From Acidiparvus fluvialis (GTDB lineage Bacteria > Acidobacteriota > Holophagae > Holophagales > Holophagaceae), in contig JBFSVS010000018.1 of the NCBI GenBank assembly GCA_041263285.1, positions 1 through 15,089 of the forward strand: 15,089 bases of DNA, given 5' to 3'. Position numbers and translations under genes: made by a program. Positions 5,163 through 12,528 of this stretch are shown in pieces. Position 1 is the first letter of the stretch. Each line of letters begins with the position of its first letter. The notes beneath the pieces were generated by a model that did no database searches, had not been told where the DNA came from, and saw nothing but the letters and a program-made list of their open reading frames with translations.

Positions 5163-7931
5163 ATGACCCGAATCAGCCAATTATCCAAAGAGTTGGGAAT
5201 GTCGAATGCAGATCTCATCGATGTGCTCAAAAATCGCATGGGCTTAGTTGACAAAAAGAGTCATAGTTCTGCTTTGTCTGATGATCAAGTTACAGAAGTT
5301 AAAAAAATTCTCCAGTCGGGAAATTCAACTACCTCTCCTAAGGCAATCGGGAAACCCCCCGTCAAAGTTACTAAAAAAACCCTGCCTCCTACGACTGAAG
5401 TCGAAGCGTCGAAACCAGCCAAACCGATACTGAAAAAAGCGAGCCCTCCCGTTTCCGAGGACGTGATAGCTGCCCCTGAGTCCAAAGCCACCGAATCTAC
5501 TTTAGATCATCCGGTTTCATCGATACCAGCACCCTCTTCCGTTAAGGCTTTACCTCCGCGCTTAGTCCTTCCTCAAACCTCTAAACCCCAACCTCAATCC
5601 ACCGCCACGGTTAAACTACAAACGGCGACCAACACCTCAAAAGGTGAAGTGAAGCACGGGAGCAGTCCAACAGGACGACCCAAATACTTGCCTCCTCGTG
5701 GAGAAATTGGTGTCTACAAACCCGATACCACGAGCATCATCAAAATCAGTCAAAATACTCCCCCAAGTGAGCGCAAGGATCTTGGCCGCATTACCCTTCC
5801 TACCCCTCGAGCTCCAGGTTCAGGTCGACCGGGCATGGGTTCCGGTCGTCCCGGTGGACCCGGAGGTCGACCGGGGAGTCGACCGGGCATGGGTTCCGGT
5901 CGTCCCGGTGGACCCGGAGGTCGACCGGGGAGTCGACCGGGCATGGGTTCCGGTCGTCCCGGTGGACCCGGAGGTCGACCCGGTATCAATATTCCAACGG
6001 GACCGGTTGATCCAGCCACCTTGAAGGGGCCGGGGCGCTCGCTGAGCATTGGGGGTCGAAAGAAAAAGAAAGAGATACAAGAAGCCGAGGAGATGGAACT
6101 TAAACTCCGCCAACCCCACTCTCGAGTCAAAGAAATAGCTGAAGAGTACATTCAAGACGAAATTGGCATTGTCATGCTATCCGAAGGGGTGACGGTTAAA
6201 GAATTAGCGGAAAAATGTAAGCGGCCGGCCAAAGATGTTATGGCAAAACTTTTCCATCGAGGTATTCTCGCTACCATTAACCAACCTTTAGACACTGAAC
6301 TCGCTAAGGAAATTGCAAGAGAATTCGGATACCTATCCGATATTGTCTCTTTCGAAGAAGACGTTCAAATCATTGCTGAAGAAGCTGAAATACAAGGTGA
6401 TAAGACTCCGCGGGCCCCCGTGGTCACCATCATGGGTCATGTCGACCATGGTAAAACGTCGCTACTGGATGCGATTCGAGAGACCAAAGTGGCTTCGGGT
6501 GAAAAGGGAGGCATCACGCAAAATATTGGTGCTTATCATGTCGAAGTAAAAGATAAAAATACTCAAACATCACGGCGTATCGTTTTTATTGATACACCCG
6601 GTCATGAAGCCTTCACTAAAATGAGAGCCCGGGGGGCCAAAGTCACGGATATTGCGATCTTAGTAGTGGCAGCTGATGATGGGGTCATGCCTCAAACGAT
6701 TGAATCCATTAATCACGCTAAAGCAGCGAATGTTCCCATCATTGTTGCGATCAATAAAATGGATAAAGCCGGTGCTAATCCCGATAAAGTTCAACAAGGA
6801 CTTTTACAATATTCAATTCAAACGGAAACCTACGGAGGGGATGTTCCTTCCGTATCCGTCAGTGCTAAAACGAAACTAGGGTTGGATGAACTTTTAGAGA
6901 CGATTTTGCTCGTAGCTGATCTGAAGGATCTCAAAGCCGTAGTCGATGCCGCGGCAAGCGGAAGTATTCTTGAGGGACGCCTAGACAAAGGTCGAGGAGC
7001 CGTTGCAACCGTCCTTGTTCAGCAAGGAACTCTCCGCGAGGGGGAGATCTTTATTGCGGGATCGACTATGGGCCGGGTCCGAGCTATGTTTGATGATCGA
7101 GGTAAGCGTCTCAAAGAGGCGGGACCTTCGAGTGCAGTTCAAATCCTAGGGTTTGAAGAAGTGCCTGCTGCCGGTGACAAATTCCAAATTGTCGAAAGCG
7201 AAGATAAAGCTCGAAATATCGTCGGCTTCCGGCAAGAAAAAGCGAAACAAGATAGCCTTCGAAAACAACGGGTCACTCTTGAAAATATTTTTAGTACGAT
7301 CAAAGAGGGTCAAATCAAAGAACTCCCTTTAATTATCAAAGCAGATACGCAAGGCTCCGTCGAATCCTTGTCGGGACAACTTGAAGCCCTTTCGACGGAT
7401 AAGATTCGCGTTCGACTTCTCCATACTGCCGTAGGAACGGTCAATGAGAATGATGTACTTTTAGCCGAAGCTTCAAAAGCCATCGTGATCGGTTTTAATA
7501 CTAAGGCTGAGCGTAAAGCCGCTGAATTAGCTAAAGACGAAGGCGTTGATCTCAGATTTCACGAAGTTATTTATCGAGTCACCGAAGAAATACAAGCCGC
7601 TATGATCGGCCTGCTTGATACCACGGAGAAAGAAACCTTCTTGGGTCGTGCCGAGATCCGCCAATTGTTCAAATCGGGTAAATTAGTGATTGCAGGTTCT
7701 TTTGTCACAGAGGGCAAAGTCAATCGTGGAGCACAGGTAAGAGTTCTTCGTGAAAAAGAGGTGGTTTTCACTGGAAAACTTATCAGCCTGAAGCGATTTA
7801 AGGATGACGTCAGTGAAGTAAAGAATGGATTAGATTGTGGTATCGGTATCGACGGTTATAACCAAGTGGCTGAGGGAGACCTCTTGGAATTCTTCACAAC
7901 AGAAAAAGTGGTTGCGACGAGTCTCAATTAA
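5163..7931 (+). CDS. infB: Translation initiation factor IF-2
   Basis: IF2 is the GTPase that brings formyl-methionyl initiator tRNA to the 30S subunit and promotes subunit joining. The 922-residue protein starts with an IF2-N helical domain (MTRISQLSKELGMSNADLIDVL), then about 280 residues of Pro/Lys/Ser/Thr-rich linker holding an RPG-type tandem repeat (about residues 222-273). A second IF2-N-like segment (VKEIAEEYIQDEIGI onward) precedes the G domain. The GTP motifs are GHVDHGKT (425-432), GGITQNIGAY, DTPGHE (477-482), NKMD (531-534) and SAKTKLG. Beta-barrel domain II, domain III and the C-terminal tRNA-binding domain follow to the end. The start is 41 bases after the nusA stop with only a distant GAGG (5147-5150). 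The usual ylxR between nusA and infB, and rbfA or truB afterwards, are absent. Confidence 0.97.
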   Translation: MTRISQLSKELGMSNADLIDVLKNRMGLVDKKSHSSALSDDQVTEVKKILQSGNSTTSPKAIGKPPVKVTKKTLPPTTEVEASKPAKPILKKASPPVSEDVIAAPESKATESTLDHPVSSIPAPSSVKALPPRLVLPQTSKPQPQSTATVKLQTATNTSKGEVKHGSSPTGRPKYLPPRGEIGVYKPDTTSIIKISQNTPPSERKDLGRITLPTPRAPGSGRPGMGSGRPGGPGGRPGSRPGMGSGRPGGPGGRPGSRPGMGSGRPGGPGGRPGINIPTGPVDPATLKGPGRSLSIGGRKKKKEIQEAEEMELKLRQPHSRVKEIAEEYIQDEIGIVMLSEGVTVKELAEKCKRPAKDVMAKLFHRGILATINQPLDTELAKEIAREFGYLSDIVSFEEDVQIIAEEAEIQGDKTPRAPVVTIMGHVDHGKTSLLDAIRETKVASGEKGGITQNIGAYHVEVKDKNTQTSRRIVFIDTPGHEAFTKMRARGAKVTDIAILVVAADDGVMPQTIESINHAKAANVPIIVAINKMDKAGANPDKVQQGLLQYSIQTETYGGDVPSVSVSAKTKLGLDELLETILLVADLKDLKAVVDAAASGSILEGRLDKGRGAVATVLVQQGTLREGEIFIAGSTMGRVRAMFDDRGKRLKEAGPSSAVQILGFEEVPAAGDKFQIVESEDKARNIVGFRQEKAKQDSLRKQRVTLENIFSTIKEGQIKELPLIIKADTQGSVESLSGQLEALSTDKIRVRLLHTAVGTVNENDVLLAEASKAIVIGFNTKAERKAAELAKDEGVDLRFHEVIYRVTEEIQAAMIGLLDTTEKETFLGRAEIRQLFKSGKLVIAGSFVTEGKVNRGAQVRVLREKEVVFTGKLISLKRFKDDVSEVKNGLDCGIGIDGYNQVAEGDLLEFFTTEKVVATSLN
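5826..5980 (+). repeat. 54-bp in-frame tandem repeat in infB (2.9 copies)
   Basis: Units lie at 5826-5879, 5880-5933 and 5934-5980 (partial, 47 of 54 bases). Read by eye the copies are identical at the nucleotide level, including third codon positions. Each unit encodes 18 residues, RPGMGSGRPGGPGGRPGS. Identity at silent sites implies recent duplication. The array is more GC-rich than its surroundings and contains repeated GGTCGACC palindromes. It lies in the flexible linker before the GTPase domain, where length change is tolerated in multiples of 18 residues. Confidence 0.95.
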
Positions 7932-7984
7932 ATCTCCGCTGAATAGGGCTCTGCTATCAGCTTGGGGCTAACATTAAACTTAGC

Positions 7985-8023
7985 GTTATCCTAAAGGAAA
8001 GGGTTATCGATCGGGGTTATCGA
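7985..8023 (+). repeat. Direct repeats of GTTATC upstream of hppD
   Basis: GGGTTATCGA occurs at 8001-8010 and again at 8014-8023, with a 13-base period, and the core GTTATC occurs a third time at 7985-7990. The last copy ends two bases before the hppD ATG, where a Shine-Dalgarno sequence would be expected. The repeats could be an operator or a local duplication; no regulator is visible nearby. Confidence 0.5.
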
Positions 8024-8025
8024 GT

Positions 8026-9132
8026 ATGGCAAATCCAACGTATGACTTCACACGAGGCTCCGCCGCTGAGGCCACCAATCCTCTGCAACTGATTCGCATC
8101 GATCATTTACAACTGACCGGCTCCATCGAAAAACTCGAACTCCTTTATCGGCGCTTAGGATTTGCCCGAGTGGCCAGCCAAAAGGCACCTTGGGGACGAC
8201 AAATCCATCTTCGCCAAGAGCGGATGGATATCCTGATCTTTGAAGCAAATGAGGAACATCTTGCCGGCCAATACTTCAAGAAGCACGGCGAGGGTGCTTG
8301 GGCTCTCAATTTCCAGGTGGCGTCTCTTGATCATGCTTTGAAAGAAGCCTTAAAACGCGGGGGTCGACTTGTCGTTCCTCCCGAAACTCACCACCTAGGG
8401 AGTGGACGTATTCATTTTGCTGCGATTCAGGGTGTGGGCGATGTACTGAATTACTTCATCGAACGGGAAGGTGCTTGTGAACCCTTTTGGCCTGGCCTTT
8501 CTCTTGACCCGCTTCCGGCTCTTTGTACTCCCGGACTGGTTCGGATTGACCATCTCACCAATAATGTAGGACCGGGCGAGATGGATGAATTGGTCAAATT
8601 TTATGAAGATGTTTTTGGATTCGTGGTTACGCGTACCTTTAATATCCGAGGACAATTGGGTACAGGTCTCAACAGCAAGGTCGTCCAAAGCTCTGATAAC
8701 CGAATTATGATTCCCATCAATGAGCCCACGGATGATAAAAGCCAAGTACAGGAATATGTCAATCGCCATAAGGGCCAGGGTATCCAGCACATCGCGATGT
8801 CAACCAATGATATTTTTAGTACGCTGAGAGCTCTTAAAAGCCAGGGGTTTCGTTTTCTTGAAATTCCTCAAACCTACTATGATCTTCTACCCAGTCGTAT
8901 TGCTAAAGGTGGGTATCAAGTCCGGGAGAGCCTAGCCACCGCGGAAGAATTACGTGTTCAAATTGATGGGGATACGACGGGCTATCTTTTGCAGATTTTT
9001 ACAGAAGATCAGATCGGTCCTCTCTTTTTTGAAATCATACAGCGTCGAGGCAACATGGGCTTTGGCGAGGGTAATTTTCAAGCCCTCTATGATTCTATTG
9101 AGCTCGATCAGAAAAAAAGAGGCGTTCTCTAA
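8026..9132 (+). CDS. hppD: 4-hydroxyphenylpyruvate dioxygenase
   Basis: This Fe(II) enzyme converts 4-hydroxyphenylpyruvate and O2 to homogentisate and CO2 in tyrosine catabolism; homogentisate is also the precursor of pyomelanin. The 368 residues form the two vicinal-oxygen-chelate halves of the family. The three iron ligands are recognisable: His176 in VRIDHLTNNV, His255 in GIQHIAMST, and Glu336 in GPLFFEIIQRRGN. The ending GFGEGNFQALYDSIELDQKKRGVL is diagnostic of the proteobacterial type. Hydroxymandelate synthase is related, but this C-terminus favours HPPD. No Shine-Dalgarno sequence precedes ATG 8026, and the start is chosen from the family N-terminus. No other homogentisate-pathway gene is seen in the window. 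It follows infB by 94 bases with no obvious terminator, and its stop overlaps the next start (TAATG). Confidence 0.95.
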   Translation: MANPTYDFTRGSAAEATNPLQLIRIDHLQLTGSIEKLELLYRRLGFARVASQKAPWGRQIHLRQERMDILIFEANEEHLAGQYFKKHGEGAWALNFQVASLDHALKEALKRGGRLVVPPETHHLGSGRIHFAAIQGVGDVLNYFIEREGACEPFWPGLSLDPLPALCTPGLVRIDHLTNNVGPGEMDELVKFYEDVFGFVVTRTFNIRGQLGTGLNSKVVQSSDNRIMIPINEPTDDKSQVQEYVNRHKGQGIQHIAMSTNDIFSTLRALKSQGFRFLEIPQTYYDLLPSRIAKGGYQVRESLATAEELRVQIDGDTTGYLLQIFTEDQIGPLFFEIIQRRGNMGFGEGNFQALYDSIELDQKKRGVL

Positions 9133-9530
9133 TGCGCCGATCCATAAAGGGGTTCACCCTCTTAGAACTCCTAACCGTACTCACCATTATTGCTATTTTG
9201 AGCACCATTGCCCTAGTGGGCTATCAATATAAAGTTAAGACGGCTCGGGAAGCCGTTTTACGCGAGAACCTTTTTCAGATTAATCATGCCTTAGAGCAAC
9301 ATCGTTCGGATCGAGGGCGCTATCCAAGTTCGTTGAGTGCCCTAGTTGATCTGGGCTATCTTCGATCGATTCCCATTGATCCTATGACCAATTCGAGAGA
9401 GACCTGGCAAACCGAGACGGAACCTTCCGATCCCGATGCGCCCAATCAAGAACTCGGAATCTGGCGTGTCCGAAGCGGATCCTCCGATACGGGAGAAAAC
9501 GGGATTCCCTATAACGAATGGGGCGGATGA
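9132..9530 (+). CDS. Type II secretion / type IV pilin-like (GspG-like) pseudopilin
   Basis: The 132-residue protein has a class III prepilin signal: the short basic leader MRRSIKG, predicted cleavage after Gly7, then FTLLELL with Glu at mature position 5 and a hydrophobic helix through about residue 30. Prepilin peptidase and N-methylation would be expected. The body, with HRSDRGRYPSSLSALVDLGYLRSIPIDPMT, resembles GspG-type major pseudopilins, and the C-terminal part is Ser/Asp/Glu-rich. The start shares one base with the hppD stop, and AGAGG (9118-9122) lies nine bases upstream inside hppD. No secretin, ATPase or other pilus gene is visible, so it is an orphan here. Its role is unknown; it may act with a secretion or pilus machine encoded elsewhere. 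Confidence 0.85.
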   Translation: MRRSIKGFTLLELLTVLTIIAILSTIALVGYQYKVKTAREAVLRENLFQINHALEQHRSDRGRYPSSLSALVDLGYLRSIPIDPMTNSRETWQTETEPSDPDAPNQELGIWRVRSGSSDTGENGIPYNEWGG

Positions 9531-10054
9531 TGCATCCCCGTCAAATTTTATGGGATCGTCTTAGCTTTACTCTTCTAGCCCTATGGCTTGGTATGAGCCT
9601 CGGGTTTGCCCTCTCTTCCCCTATTTTATTTTCGTATCTACCGCGAGCTACGGCCGGTGCCCTAGCGGGTCGGATAGTCGAACGCCTTGATTTACTTGCT
9701 TGGATAGCCTTCGGTGGGGGATGGCTTTTAAGTGGTCTACCCCGATGGATGCGTCACACCAAAGACTCTCTTCCTGTCACCTCCGATAAATTATGGAACT
9801 TTGCTATTCTGACGGCACTTATCTTTTGTTTAGGGAGTAGTTTCATTCTTACCCCCAAATTAGATTCGACCATGACGGCACTAACAGCACTCCCTTCACC
9901 AACGGAATCCTACTTAAGTGAACTCACCCAGACTCGTGATCAAGTCCATCGCTTCAGTGTTCAGTTTTTTGCAATTCGCATGGTTCTTGCAGGGGCCTTA
10001 CTCTGGGGACTCACACGGCTTCAAAAAGATTTAGCTTCCTCAAGGGATAGTTGA
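9530..10054 (+). CDS. DUF4149/TMEM205-like four-helix membrane protein
   Basis: A 174-residue integral membrane protein of unknown function. Hydrophobic segments are visible near residues 9-30 (LSFTLLALWLGMSLGFAL), 50-65 (LLAWIAFGGGWLLSG), 87-105 (LWNFAILTALIFCLGSSFIL) and 145-162 (FAIRMVLAGALLWGL). The layout, including the LAGRIVERL segment after helix 1 and VHRFSV before helix 4, resembles the DUF4149/TMEM205 family; this assignment is from memory of the family pattern. ATG 9530 overlaps the pseudopilin stop (TGATG) and has GGGG six bases upstream; in-frame ATGs at 9518 and 9527 are alternatives. Its last 34 bases overlap the 3' end of hflX on the other strand. It appears to be the last gene of the hppD transcription unit. 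Confidence 0.7.
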   Translation: MHPRQILWDRLSFTLLALWLGMSLGFALSSPILFSYLPRATAGALAGRIVERLDLLAWIAFGGGWLLSGLPRWMRHTKDSLPVTSDKLWNFAILTALIFCLGSSFILTPKLDSTMTALTALPSPTESYLSELTQTRDQVHRFSVQFFAIRMVLAGALLWGLTRLQKDLASSRDS

Positions 10055-11280
10055 GTATCTCTCAAAATTGTAGGGATGGATTCTCCTCGCTCCCACCACT
10101 CAAGATCTCTTGGCTTGGGAGGTCCCGGCACCAGTTCTCTAAGCCAGTCCTTCAGCTCGTCGACCCCCAGTCCGTCTCGGGTCGACATCTGAATCGCTCC
10201 AGGGAATTGCTTAGCCAAATCCAACCGCTGGGGTCGAGATAGCTTGTCAACTTGATTAAGAATCAAAATACGGGGCTGGAGATCAAAGTCATCTTCACAT
10301 CCGATGGTTCGAAGCGTCTGGGTAACCGTTTTGAGATGATCTCCTAGATCTGGACTTGAGGCGTCTAAGATCACCAATAGGGCGTCCGAAGTCCTAACCT
10401 CACTCAGGGTACTTCGAAAGGCAGCGACCAACTGATGGGGAAGCTTTCGTATGAAACCGACCGTGTCGGAAATCAAACATGTTTTCGGCTCACCCGTTCC
10501 CTGCCCAGTCGCTTCATCATAATTGGGCCCAAGCCATGCCCGTCGGGTCGTCGTATCGAGCGTTGCAAAAAGTAGGTCCTGAGGGTCACCTGCACCCGTG
10601 AGTTGTTTTAAAAGAGAGGTTTTACCGGCATTGGTATAACCCACGAGGGCGACGCGAGGAATCGCAGGAGATCGACCCGATCGCTGAGTTTCTCGAACCC
10701 GCTGGACATGAGAAAGTTCCTTCTTAAGGGTGGATATCTTTTGACCATAAATGCGTCGCTCCACTTCCAGCTGGGTTTCACCCGCGCCTCCCCTTAAACC
10801 AAGGCCTCCCCCTTGGCGACTCAAGTGGCGCCAGACACCCTTAAGACGAGGAAGTTCATACTGTAGACGAGCGAGTTCGACCTGAGCTTTTGCTTCCTTG
10901 GTTTTAGCTCGCTGTTCAAAAATTTTAAGAATCAGGCGAGTTCGATCCATACAAACCATTTTGCTAAGGCGCTCAATCGCTACGCTTTGGCTGCCCGAGA
11001 GTTCATCATCACAAATAAGAAACCGGGCCCCCACGGCACGTGCTTCAAGCGTTAATTCTTCAATCTGCCCAGGACCATAAAAGGTTTGGGAGGAGATTTT
11101 AGGGCGCTTGAGTCTTTTTTGGCCCACGACCTGCATTCCACAACTCATGGCTAACTGATTGAGTTCAACTAAGTGATCTTCGATAGGATCTTGGGATTCT
11201 CGTGGCCCTTGGTGGGCGATTAAAAAACAGCGGGTAGGCGTCTCGTTCATGCGAAAATTCACTTCTCCGTCTTTGATCAT
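10021..11280 (-). CDS. hflX: GTPase HflX (ribosome-associated)
   Basis: HflX binds the 50S subunit and can split stalled ribosomes. The 419-residue protein has the N-terminal HflX domain (YGPGQIEEL, VCMDRTRLILKIFEQRAKTKEAKAQVELARL), the Gly-rich linker GGLGLRGGAGETQLE, and a GTPase domain with G1 GYTNAGKT at 214-221, G3 DTVGF and G4 NQVD at 342-345. G4 is unusual, because the family normally has NKxD. The linker has GGAGETQLE where E. coli has GPGETQLE. The protein ends soon after the G domain and lacks the C-terminal domain of E. coli HflX. ATG 11280 gives MIKDGEVNFR; ATG 11250 (MNETPTRC) is an alternative, and neither has a well-placed Shine-Dalgarno sequence. It diverges from the lolC/E gene across 24 bases and converges on the DUF4149 gene with a 34-base overlap. 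Confidence 0.95.
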   Translation of the reverse strand: MIKDGEVNFRMNETPTRCFLIAHQGPRESQDPIEDHLVELNQLAMSCGMQVVGQKRLKRPKISSQTFYGPGQIEELTLEARAVGARFLICDDELSGSQSVAIERLSKMVCMDRTRLILKIFEQRAKTKEAKAQVELARLQYELPRLKGVWRHLSRQGGGLGLRGGAGETQLEVERRIYGQKISTLKKELSHVQRVRETQRSGRSPAIPRVALVGYTNAGKTSLLKQLTGAGDPQDLLFATLDTTTRRAWLGPNYDEATGQGTGEPKTCLISDTVGFIRKLPHQLVAAFRSTLSEVRTSDALLVILDASSPDLGDHLKTVTQTLRTIGCEDDFDLQPRILILNQVDKLSRPQRLDLAKQFPGAIQMSTRDGLGVDELKDWLRELVPGPPKPRDLEWWERGESIPTILRDTQLSLEEAKSF

Positions 11281-11290
11281 ATCCCTAGGC

Positions 11291-11298
11291 GATAATAG
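11291..11298. promoter_or_regulatory. Candidate shared divergent -10 element between hflX and lolC/E
   Basis: GATAATAG contains GATAAT (11291-11296) on the plus strand and TATTAT (11298 to 11293) on the minus strand. Each is a five-of-six match to TATAAT. The predicted starts would be near 11303 (lolC/E, almost leaderless) and 11286 (hflX). No good -35 hexamer is seen for either direction. The 24-base gap leaves little room for two independent promoters. Confidence 0.3.
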
Positions 11299-11304
11299 AA
11301 AGAT

Positions 11305-12528
11305 ATGACTTCATTTGAAGGGTTTTTAGCCCACCGTTATTTACATGCGACCGGTCGGGGGTCATTTATCAAATTAATGCGTCAATTAGCCACAGGCGGC
11401 ATTGCCCTTGGCGTATCAGCCATGTTGTTATGCATGGCCCTGATGAACGGATTTCATGATGAAATACAAAAAAATATATTTAGTGCAACTGCTCACTTTG
11501 CAGTAGCTCCGCGCCTTGGGGATATTCAGGATCTTCCTCGCGTCCTGGGTGAAATAAGAAACACACCCGGGGTCGTAGGGGCGAGTCCAATGCGAATGGA
11601 AAAGGGCCTCTTACGCGTCGCTGACCGGGATCTCCCTCCCGAGCCTTTAATCATCAAGGGGATTGATCCTGCTTCAGCGGAAATGACTTCGACTATTTTT
11701 TCTAGTCTCGAACCCTATTCAATTTCTCGTCTCGAGGAGGGAGAAATAGTGATTGGCCAGCAATTAGCTGAACGCCTGGGCCTCACAGTTGGCTCTGAAA
11801 TATCAGTTGCCTACTTTCGTTTAAGTTTAGGGCCTACGGGGAGCCAGCCCAAGGTGGCCGCCTACCGCATAGCCGGTATTTTTAGAAGTGACATTGGTGA
11901 ATTTGATCGAAGTTGGGCCTTTATACATCTCAATGACGCCATGAGGCTGGCCCGGACACAACAAGCTGAAATGATTGATGTCCGAACCCGCTCTACCGAC
12001 GACATTACTGATATTAAATCTGCCGTATTGAAAAAAATTGGGGGACAATTCGTGGCGTCCGATCTTCGGGATACGAATCGTGCTTTATTTTCTGCGCTTC
12101 GCGTTGAGAAATGGCTTTTTACCTCCCTCATTGGCGTGATCGTCTGCATTGCAGTATTCAATATTGTGGCAAGCCTCATTCTGCTGGTCACTGAAAAGAA
12201 AAGGGATCTGGGCGTATTACTTGCCCTCGGGGCCACCCCCAAGCAAATTGAGGGTGCTTTTGCTCGGCAAGGACTTCATATGGGTTTGCGGGGAACCGCG
12301 GGGGGATTGCTATTCGCTCTCCCTTTTTGTTATTTAGCGGACCGATACCGGTGGATTCCACTGCCTTCGGCCGTCTATGATTTCATCACCTATGTTCCTT
12401 TTCGCCTCCACGTCACCGACATCTTGATCGCTATCCTGTTTCCTCTCAGCGTGTCTTGGCTAGCCTCAAAATATCCGGCTCGGGTCGCCGCTCGACTCCA
12501 TCCCATAGATTCCATGAGGTCCTCATGA
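11305..12528 (+). CDS. Lipoprotein-releasing ABC transporter permease, LolC/LolE family
   Basis: LolC/E permeases sit in the inner membrane and, with the LolD ATPase, extract outer-membrane lipoproteins and pass them to LolA. The 407-residue protein has the family N-terminus FLAHRYLHATGRGSFIK, a first membrane helix (about 28-50, GGIALGVSAMLLCMALMNGF), and a long periplasmic MacB-PCD-like domain (about 55-265). Three more helices follow near 270-295, 325-345 and 375-395. The cytoplasmic coupling segment EKKRDLGVLLALGATPKQI and the tail KYPARVAARLHPIDSMRSS are typical. Only one permease gene is present, so it may act as a homodimer or pair with a paralogue elsewhere; LolC and LolE cannot be separated by motif. 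It heads an operon with an exonuclease and a LolD-type ATPase. The Shine-Dalgarno is weak (AGAAAG). Its TGA overlaps the next ATG. Confidence 0.9.
   Translation: MTSFEGFLAHRYLHATGRGSFIKLMRQLATGGIALGVSAMLLCMALMNGFHDEIQKNIFSATAHFAVAPRLGDIQDLPRVLGEIRNTPGVVGASPMRMEKGLLRVADRDLPPEPLIIKGIDPASAEMTSTIFSSLEPYSISRLEEGEIVIGQQLAERLGLTVGSEISVAYFRLSLGPTGSQPKVAAYRIAGIFRSDIGEFDRSWAFIHLNDAMRLARTQQAEMIDVRTRSTDDITDIKSAVLKKIGGQFVASDLRDTNRALFSALRVEKWLFTSLIGVIVCIAVFNIVASLILLVTEKKRDLGVLLALGATPKQIEGAFARQGLHMGLRGTAGGLLFALPFCYLADRYRWIPLPSAVYDFITYVPFRLHVTDILIAILFPLSVSWLASKYPARVAARLHPIDSMRSS

Noticed and set aside
5750..6155. Long open frames on the minus strand and in an alternate plus frame across the infB repeat (up to 133 codons, Pro/Gly/Arg-rich).
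   Set aside because: They are by-products of a GC-rich, stop-free 54-bp repeat on top of a certain infB reading frame; no start signal or family resemblance.
8395..8790. A 131-codon minus-strand frame inside hppD.
   Set aside because: It lies entirely within a confidently identified dioxygenase whose metal ligands are in the plus frame; no independent evidence.
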